From an archaeon (GTDB lineage Archaea; Thermoproteota; Nitrososphaeria; Nitrososphaerales; Gagatemarchaeaceae): DNA of 9,775 nt. The notes under the pieces were generated by a model that had not been told where the DNA came from, did no database searches, and saw only the letters and a list, made by a program, of their open reading frames with translations. The stretch is taken from contig JAKAPN010000023.1 in NCBI GenBank assembly GCA_021822995.1, forward strand, positions 1-9,775, written 5' to 3'. Positions 6,126 through 9,775 of this stretch are shown piece by piece (position 1 is the stretch's first letter; every line of letters starts with the position of its first letter). A program made the translations under genes and the position numbers.

Positions 6126-7166
6126 GTGGAGCGGGTAGAAGTCGACGGTTCTCAGGGAGAGGGAGGCGGCCAGATACTAAGGACGGCTGTCGCCTTTGCG
6201 GTCATAAAGCAGGTCGCCGTCCGCGTTGTCAAGATCAGGGCGGGGAGGGACCCTCCGGGGCTGAAGCGGCAGCACCTCTCGGCCCTGAAGGTCCTAGCGT
6301 CTGTGTTCGGCGGGGTCCTGGAGGGGGCGGAAGAGGGGTCGACGACCATAAGGTTCGTCCCTGGAAGTCAGCGCCTCCAGTCGCACTCCGCGGACATGGG
6401 GACGGCTGCGAGCATCACGCTTGTCCTTCAGGCGGTCATCCCCGCGGTCGCGATCGGCGGCTCCAGGTTGAGGCTCGAGCTCACCGGGGGGACCGACGTC
6501 CCCTGGAGCCCCACGTTCGATTACTTCCAGTCTATCGTCCTCAGCGGCTACCGCGCCATCGGAATCGAAGCCGGGGCAAGGGTGACCCGCAGGGGGTACT
6601 ATCCCAGAGGCGGGGGGAAGGTGACGGCCGAAATCGCCGAGTGCAGGTCGCTTAACCCGATTGATATGACGAGCAGGCCCCAGATAGCGGGTGCAGCTGT
6701 CGCCAGCCGCTGTGGGATGCTCCCGAAGATGGTGGCCGAGAGGCAGGCCCGAGCCGCCGAAGAGACGCTCGCGGGGTCCGGGGTCGAGGTGGCAAGTACA
6801 GAGGCGACCGAAGAGGAGTCGAGCTCCCCTGGGACGTCGGTGCTGGTCGGAAGCGTCGGCGACCGCTTTTTCATCGGGGGTGACGCGCTGGGGAAGCGCG
6901 GAAAGCCGGCCGAGGATGTCGGGAGGGAGGCGGCCGAGAAATACATCGCCGCGTTGAATTCGGGGGCCTGCATGGATGCAAACGTCGCAGACATGGTGGT
7001 TCCGCTGCTTTCGCTTGCGTCTGGACCGTCACTCGTGAGGGTCCAGGAATTCACCCCCCACCTGGAGTCGGGGCTCCGCCTGGCTGAGCGTTTCACTTCG
7101 TGCAGTTGGACTGTGGAAAGGGACGGGCCGAACGTGGTGCTGAAGGTCTTCCCCCGGACCGCTTGA
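6126..7166 (+). CDS. rtcA: RNA 3'-terminal phosphate cyclase
   Basis: Uses ATP to convert an RNA 3'-phosphate to a 2',3'-cyclic phosphate through a histidine-AMP intermediate; acts in RNA repair or processing. The N-terminal signature GSQGEGGGQILRTA (8-21) is followed by RDPPGLKRQHLSALK (41-55), GGTDVPWSP (121-129) and YYPRGGGKV (158-166). Near the C-terminus VADMVVPLLSLASG (287-300) and TPHLESG (310-316) align with the region holding the catalytic histidine, giving His312 as the probable adenylated residue. The length of 346 is normal. Unlike the Rcl1 paralogue, the catalytic region looks intact. The GTG start is fixed by the leaderless TATA geometry and by the signature beginning within the first residues. 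The second proteasome beta gene follows after 17 nt, so the two probably form an operon. Confidence 0.94.
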   Translation: MERVEVDGSQGEGGGQILRTAVAFAVIKQVAVRVVKIRAGRDPPGLKRQHLSALKVLASVFGGVLEGAEEGSTTIRFVPGSQRLQSHSADMGTAASITLVLQAVIPAVAIGGSRLRLELTGGTDVPWSPTFDYFQSIVLSGYRAIGIEAGARVTRRGYYPRGGGKVTAEIAECRSLNPIDMTSRPQIAGAAVASRCGMLPKMVAERQARAAEETLAGSGVEVASTEATEEESSSPGTSVLVGSVGDRFFIGGDALGKRGKPAEDVGREAAEKYIAALNSGACMDANVADMVVPLLSLASGPSLVRVQEFTPHLESGLRLAERFTSCSWTVERDGPNVVLKVFPRTA

Positions 7167-7183
7167 GGGCCGCAAAAGACACA

Positions 7184-7822
7184 ATGTCTAAAAGGGCGAG
7201 ACTTCGCGGCCGACACATTCAGATGTCATACGAACAGTACATGCCCGGCGCTACTGCGGTCGGCATAGCTTACAAGGACGGGGTAATCCTGGGGGCCGAG
7301 AGACGCATCACCCTGGGAAGCTTCGTGCGGAGCAAGTCGGGGAAGAAGGTCTTCAAGATCACTGACACAGTCGGTGCGGTCTGCGCAGGGATGGTGGCGG
7401 ACATGCAGAACCTGGTAAAGGAAGTGGCAGTCTACTCGAAACTCAGGGAACTGGAGTCGAGAAAGAGCATGAAGCCCAATTCAGTTGCGAAGCTGATGTC
7501 TACGCTTATGTTCCAGAACAGGTACGCCCCGCTGCTCACCCAGGTCATCCTCGGAGGCGTCGGCGAAAAGCCCGTGGTCTATGTCCTCGACCCGCTGGGG
7601 AGCGTCATTTCTGACCAGTACGCGACCGTGGGCACGGGGGAAGAGACGGCCATTGGGGTCGTCGAAGCAGGCTACAGCCCGAGCATGTCACAGAAGGAGG
7701 CTCACGACCTTGCGATATCGGCGATAAAGGCCGCGGTAGCCAGAGACGCGATGAGCGGTAATGGGATAGACATCCTCACGATAGACAAGACCGGCATCAA
7801 GGAAGAAGGGATCAACCTCTAG
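7184..7822 (+). CDS. 20S proteasome beta subunit lacking Thr1 (probably non-catalytic)
   Basis: Clear proteasome beta fold of 212 residues. At the expected processing site, PG is followed by ATAVG, so residue 23 (Thr1 position) is Ala. Asp17 is Glu39, Lys33 is kept as Lys55, position 129 is Thr151 instead of Ser, and Asp166 and Ser169 are kept as Asp188 and Ser191. Without the threonine nucleophile it should neither self-process nor cleave peptides, and most likely forms structural or regulatory positions in a mixed beta ring with the active subunit at 1751-2422. From memory, crenarchaeal beta1 subunits share the ATA pattern, so this is a known paralogue class and not a fresh mutation. I chose the ATG at 7184; the frame is open further upstream but overlaps rtcA, and an ATG at 7223 is a shorter option. 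It has no TATA box of its own and lies 17 nt after rtcA. Confidence 0.93.
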   Translation: MSKRARLRGRHIQMSYEQYMPGATAVGIAYKDGVILGAERRITLGSFVRSKSGKKVFKITDTVGAVCAGMVADMQNLVKEVAVYSKLRELESRKSMKPNSVAKLMSTLMFQNRYAPLLTQVILGGVGEKPVVYVLDPLGSVISDQYATVGTGEETAIGVVEAGYSPSMSQKEAHDLAISAIKAAVARDAMSGNGIDILTIDKTGIKEEGINL

Positions 7823-7898
7823 GACGGGCGGTGCCCCTCCCAGCTCCGGGCTGCGGCACCATGTCGCCGCTGAGCCAGACTCTGAAGAGGCTTCTCGC
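7823..7898. other. Convergent intergenic gap with possible hairpin
   Basis: Non-coding space between the stops of the second proteasome beta gene and the 48-residue gene. GGTGCC (7830-7835) pairs with GGCACC (7855-7860), and inside it CAGC (7841-7844) pairs with GCTG (7850-7853) around a TCCGG loop. The pairing works on either strand. No T-rich tract follows in either direction, so it is not a classical archaeal terminator; a 3'-end stabilising structure is possible. Short arms in GC-rich DNA can also occur by chance. Confidence 0.25.
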
Positions 7899-8045
7899 CT
7901 ACTCTGGCACGCTCTCGGACGTGATCTTCCCGTTGTCGAGCTTCACGAACAGGAACCTGTTGTCTGCGAAGACCAAGGTGAGCTCGTTCTCCTTCTCTTC
8001 AACCGTGAGCAGCGCCTTCCCTACGATTCCGTCGAATTTCGCCAT
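7899..8045 (-). CDS. 48-residue unknown protein
   Basis: Not recognised. ATG (8043-8045) to TAG, 48 residues, beginning MAKFDGIVGKALLTV. Third codon positions are strongly G/C like those of the neighbours, which supports real coding. Hydrophobic and charged residues alternate in segments (KALLTVEE, ELTLVFAD, FLFVKLDNG, KITSESV), suggesting an all-beta small fold of three or four strands. It is acidic near the middle and has no signal peptide, Cys pairs or membrane segment. It lies 17 nt after the ribbon-helix-helix gene on the same strand, so the two probably form one transcript; a GGGGTT run upstream may serve as a weak ribosome binding site. The opposite-strand frame at 7831-8109 is judged a shadow: it has a less protein-like composition. 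Function unknown. Confidence 0.68.
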   Translation of the reverse strand: MAKFDGIVGKALLTVEEKENELTLVFADNRFLFVKLDNGKITSESVPE

Positions 8046-8062
8046 TCGGAACCCCGGGGGTC

Positions 8063-8263
8063 TTACTTCCTTATTTCTGTCTTATCCGGCCGCTCGAAGT
8101 ATGTGGTGATCTCCTCGTCGCTCGCCCGGCGCGCCTCGCCCACGGCCGACCCCGCGTTCCTCATCATCTCCCTGATCACCTGGTCGACGCTACGGGCCCT
8201 CCGCTTCGCCTTGAGCCTCTTCAATGCCATGTGAGTGTCGTCGTGCACCTTGACTGATTTCAT
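8063..8263 (-). CDS. Small ribbon-helix-helix-like DNA-binding protein
   Basis: 66 residues. The first 37 match a ribbon-helix-helix pattern: a beta strand KSVKVHDD (2-9), helix A about 10-23 (THMALKRLKAKRRA), a turn, and helix B about 24-36 (RSVDQVIREMMRN). The wording resembles archaeal VapB-type antitoxins, which start with a strand of the same kind followed by a D-x-V-I-R helix. Residues 38-66 are a mixed-charge tail (EARRASDEEITTYFERP) that could bind a partner, as antitoxin tails do. There is no PIN-domain or other recognisable toxin beside it; the downstream gene encodes the 48-residue unknown protein. The ATG at 8261-8263 is preceded by AAGG at very short spacing. It diverges from the racemase gene and could regulate that promoter. 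The fold call is moderate and function is inferred. Confidence 0.75.
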   Translation of the reverse strand: MKSVKVHDDTHMALKRLKAKRRARSVDQVIREMMRNAGSAVGEARRASDEEITTYFERPDKTEIRK

Positions 8264-8340
8264 CCTTGTTTCGCCTGGGGTTTTTGACTCAGTATCGTCG
8301 CGAGTTCATCATCTGCCCGGGAGCTTACTCCGGACTATGA

Positions 8341-8388
8341 CTGGGACGGCGTTCACCTCATCGTCGGGCTCGGATAGCGTCGTCCCAG
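8341..8388. repeat. Imperfect inverted repeat upstream of the racemase promoter
   Basis: CTGGGACG (8341-8348) is the exact reverse complement of CGTCCCAG (8381-8388). Extending inward, the arms pair over 12 positions with two mismatches that would be G-U pairs in RNA. The right arm ends 8 bp before the TATA box. It could be a protein-binding site or an RNA hairpin, but arms of this length also arise by chance. Confidence 0.4.
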
Positions 8389-8396
8389 ATTTAGCC

Positions 8397-8403
8397 TTTA
8401 TTT
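8397..8403 (+). promoter_or_regulatory. TATA box of the racemase gene (leaderless transcript)
   Basis: TTTATTT is centred 25 nt before the GTG at 8425, placing the predicted transcription start at or next to the start codon. No Shine-Dalgarno precedes the GTG. This supports the GTG over any internal start. Confidence 0.5.
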
Positions 8404-8424
8404 GCGGCATCACGACAGGACGCC

Positions 8425-9573
8425 GTGGGTTTCCTCGACGGCGTAAGGGTGGTGGACGCGACCCGCCTCTTGCCGGGGGGGTACTGCAGCATGCTCCTTT
8501 CCGACATGGGAGCCGAAGTGATCAAGGTCGAACAGCCTGGCCTCGGGGACTACATGCGCGCGACGCCGCCGACAAAGGACGGGAGGAGCCCACTGCACGC
8601 CTCGGTCAACCGCAACAAGCTCAGCATCGGCATCGACCTGAAGACGGCCGAGGGAAAGGAGGTGATGAAGCGGCTCCTGAAGACGGCCGACGTGTTCATC
8701 GAAGGCTTCAGGCCCGGCGCCATGTCGCGGCTGGGCTTTTCGTTCAACTCGGTGAGGCGGATCGCCCCGGGGATCGTCTACTGCTCAATCTCTGCCTACG
8801 GCCAGGAGGCGGCCCTGAGCTCAATGCCCGGGCACGACATCAACTTCCAAGCCATGGCCGGAGCCATGGGGTACACGGAGCGCACTGGGGTGCCGCTGCT
8901 TCAGCTCGGCGACATGACGTCGGGGATGTACAGCGCCCTTGCCATTGTCGGCGCACTGGCGAAGGGGAAGGGAAAGAAGGCCGTCCGCATCGACGTCCCG
9001 ATCGTCGGCTCCCTCCTTTCCTGGATGGTGATCCCCGCGGCGGCCTACCTGGCAACCGGGGAAGCTCCGAAGGAGGGGCACAGCCTCGTCTTCGGCTCCA
9101 CTCCATACTACAACGTCTATCAGACTTCGGACGGGAAGTACATCGCGGTCGCAGCAATAGAGGAGCAGTTCTGGCGTAACCTCGTGGACGCCCTCGGTGT
9201 CCCTCACCTCGAGCATCTACGGTTCGGCACCCCCAATGAAAGGGAGCGCGTGACGGAGGAGCTCAAGCGGGTGTTCGCCACCCGGACACGGGACGAGTGG
9301 GCAAAGGAGCTCATGCACAACGATACCTGCGCCACGCCTGTGCTCACCGTCGAAGAAGCGCTGACGAGCGGCTGGGCGAAGCAGATGGGGATGCTGGCTG
9401 ACCTGAAGGGAGAGCTAGTTGTGAACGAGGCGGTGAAGTCGCATCCCGCGATGCGCAGCCGGCCGTTCACGAGGGCGCCCGAGCTGGGCGAGCAGACGGG
9501 CGCGCTGATGAAGTCCCTGGGCTACAGAAGGGCTGAGATCTCCAGGCTGAAGGCTGAGGGTGCGATAGAGTGA
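8425..9573 (+). CDS. CaiB/BaiF-family protein, probably an alpha-methylacyl-CoA racemase-like enzyme
   Basis: Member of the family III CoA-transferase/racemase superfamily, 382 residues. The N-terminus carries the usual GVRVVDATRLLPG (6-18) and the nucleotide-side GAEVIKVEQP (29-38). Residues match the catalytic set I recall for mycobacterial and human 2-methylacyl-CoA racemase: His137 and Asp138 in GHDIN (136-140), Asp163 in LGDMTSG, Tyr229 in TPYYNVY and Glu246 in AAIEEQFW. Racemases use His and Asp pairs to move the alpha-proton of branched acyl-CoAs. Transferases of the same fold need only an aspartate, here also met by Asp163, so CoA-transferase activity remains possible. The GTG start sits at the predicted transcription start. 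It faces a thiolase gene tail to tail with a 5-nt gap, which suggests acyl-CoA or branched-chain fatty acid metabolism. No membrane segments. Confidence 0.9.
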   Translation: MGFLDGVRVVDATRLLPGGYCSMLLSDMGAEVIKVEQPGLGDYMRATPPTKDGRSPLHASVNRNKLSIGIDLKTAEGKEVMKRLLKTADVFIEGFRPGAMSRLGFSFNSVRRIAPGIVYCSISAYGQEAALSSMPGHDINFQAMAGAMGYTERTGVPLLQLGDMTSGMYSALAIVGALAKGKGKKAVRIDVPIVGSLLSWMVIPAAAYLATGEAPKEGHSLVFGSTPYYNVYQTSDGKYIAVAAIEEQFWRNLVDALGVPHLEHLRFGTPNERERVTEELKRVFATRTRDEWAKELMHNDTCATPVLTVEEALTSGWAKQMGMLADLKGELVVNEAVKSHPAMRSRPFTRAPELGEQTGALMKSLGYRRAEISRLKAEGAIE

Positions 9574-9578
9574 GCTGC

Positions 9579-9775
9579 CTATGCTTTCTGGAGGACCAGC
9601 GCGAACCCCTGGCCGCCTCCGACGCAAAGCGTCGCCACGCCGTACTCCTTGCCTGTCTCGTGTAGCTGTCTCGCCAGCGTCCCGACGAGCCGGGCCCCCG
9701 ACGCCCCAAGCGGGTGGCCTACGGCGATCCCTCCTCCGTGGACGTTCACTCTCGCCGGATCGAGCCGCAGCTCCC
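9579..9775 (-). CDS. Thiolase (acetyl-CoA C-acetyltransferase family), C-terminal end only
   Basis: The last 64 residues of a thiolase are visible; the rest lies beyond the right edge. [19 protein letters not shown] contains the catalytic histidine of the GHPxG motif, and TLCVGGGQG contains the second active-site cysteine, which acts as acid/base. Both are typical of degradative and biosynthetic thiolases, which condense or cleave 3-ketoacyl-CoA. SCP-x-type archaeal thiolases usually lack this LCxGGGxG ending, so I favour the classical acetyl-CoA acetyltransferase group. It ends 5 nt from the racemase stop codon on the opposite strand. The N-terminal nucleophilic cysteine cannot be checked here. 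Confidence 0.93.
   Translation of the reverse strand, partial: ELRLDPARVNVHGGGIAVGHPLGASGARLVGTLARQLHETGKEYGVATLCVGGGQGFALVLQKA

Larger units (their letters stand above)
8264..8424. promoter_or_regulatory. Divergent control region between the RHH gene and the racemase gene
   Basis: 161 nt without a credible gene. It contains an imperfect inverted repeat (8341-8352 and 8377-8388) and, at the right end, the racemase TATA box. For the minus-strand RHH gene I find no convincing TATA box; an A-run at 8281-8285 is too close to the start codon. Confidence 0.45.

Noticed and set aside
6119..6128. Perfect 10-bp palindrome CACGGCCGTG spanning the rtcA start codon
   Set aside because: About ten perfect 10-bp palindromes are expected by chance in a window of this size, more when GC-rich. 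No independent support.
5429..6655. 408-residue open frame on the plus strand
   Set aside because: It runs antisense through the aminotransferase start and nadM, then out of frame through the rtcA start. It is Arg/Gly/His-rich with no recognisable motif; all three overlapped genes are solid.
7100..7183. Longer N-terminus for the second proteasome beta subunit from the ATG at 7100
   Set aside because: It would overlap the rtcA coding region by 67 nt and add 28 residues unlike any proteasome propeptide; the ATG at 7184 lies just after the rtcA stop.
7831..8109. 92-residue plus-strand frame starting MPLPAPGCG
   Set aside because: Antisense to the 48-residue gene and the end of the RHH gene. 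Ser/Phe/Pro-rich with no fold pattern; the minus-strand frames show better coding composition.
8235..9179. 314-residue open frame on the plus strand
   Set aside because: Overlaps the racemase in another frame, with a low-complexity Arg/Gly-rich translation and no motif.

Overview
The window comes from a GC-rich archaeon. It carries a sn-glycerol-1-phosphate dehydrogenase (the enzyme that sets archaeal lipid stereochemistry), two 20S proteasome beta subunits, a KH/metallo-beta-lactamase/beta-CASP ribonuclease of the aCPSF1 (FttA) family, an archaeal NadM and a long-type archaeal FKBP. The promoters have archaeal TATA/BRE geometry, and several coding regions begin at or next to the predicted transcription start. 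Two beta subunits, one lacking the catalytic threonine and starting its mature-like part with Ala-Thr-Ala, resemble the arrangement I know from crenarchaeotes and relatives. I would therefore place it in the TACK archaea, possibly a thaumarchaeotal (Nitrososphaeria-like) lineage. The sequence alone does not fix the phylum.

Layout. 1-1718 (-): aCPSF1, cut by the left edge. 1751-2422 (-): catalytic proteasome beta subunit, directly upstream of aCPSF1 and probably co-transcribed with it. 2423-2562: divergent promoter region. 2563-3603 (+): egsA. 3600-4382 (-): SlyD-like long-type FKBP, whose stop codon overlaps that of egsA. 4420-5514 (-): class V aminotransferase. 5507-6043 (-): nadM, overlapping the aminotransferase start by 8 nt. 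6044-6125: a compact divergent promoter region. 6126-7166 (+): RNA 3'-terminal phosphate cyclase. 7184-7822 (+): second, apparently non-catalytic proteasome beta subunit. 7823-7898: gap with a possible hairpin. 7899-8045 (-) and 8063-8263 (-): a two-gene unit with a 48-residue unknown protein downstream of a ribbon-helix-helix protein. 8264-8424: divergent control region with an inverted repeat. 8425-9573 (+): CaiB/BaiF-family protein with residues typical of alpha-methylacyl-CoA racemases. 9579-9775 (-): C-terminus of a thiolase, cut by the right edge.

How the genes work together. Both proteasome beta genes are paired with an RNA-processing enzyme: beta with the termination nuclease aCPSF1, and the inactive-looking beta with RtcA. 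This fits the long-noted genomic linkage of archaeal proteasome and RNA-processing genes. nadM and the aminotransferase are translationally coupled, and FKBP follows with its own TATA box. The right end looks like acyl-CoA metabolism (racemase plus thiolase), next to a small DNA-binding protein that could be a local regulator.

The most unusual points are the way active-site residues are divided between the two beta subunits, the degraded GxxG loop in aCPSF1, the RHH/48-residue gene pair, and the inverted repeat beside it. I see no CRISPR array, insertion sequence, tRNA or rRNA. Many long open frames are antisense shadows caused by high GC.
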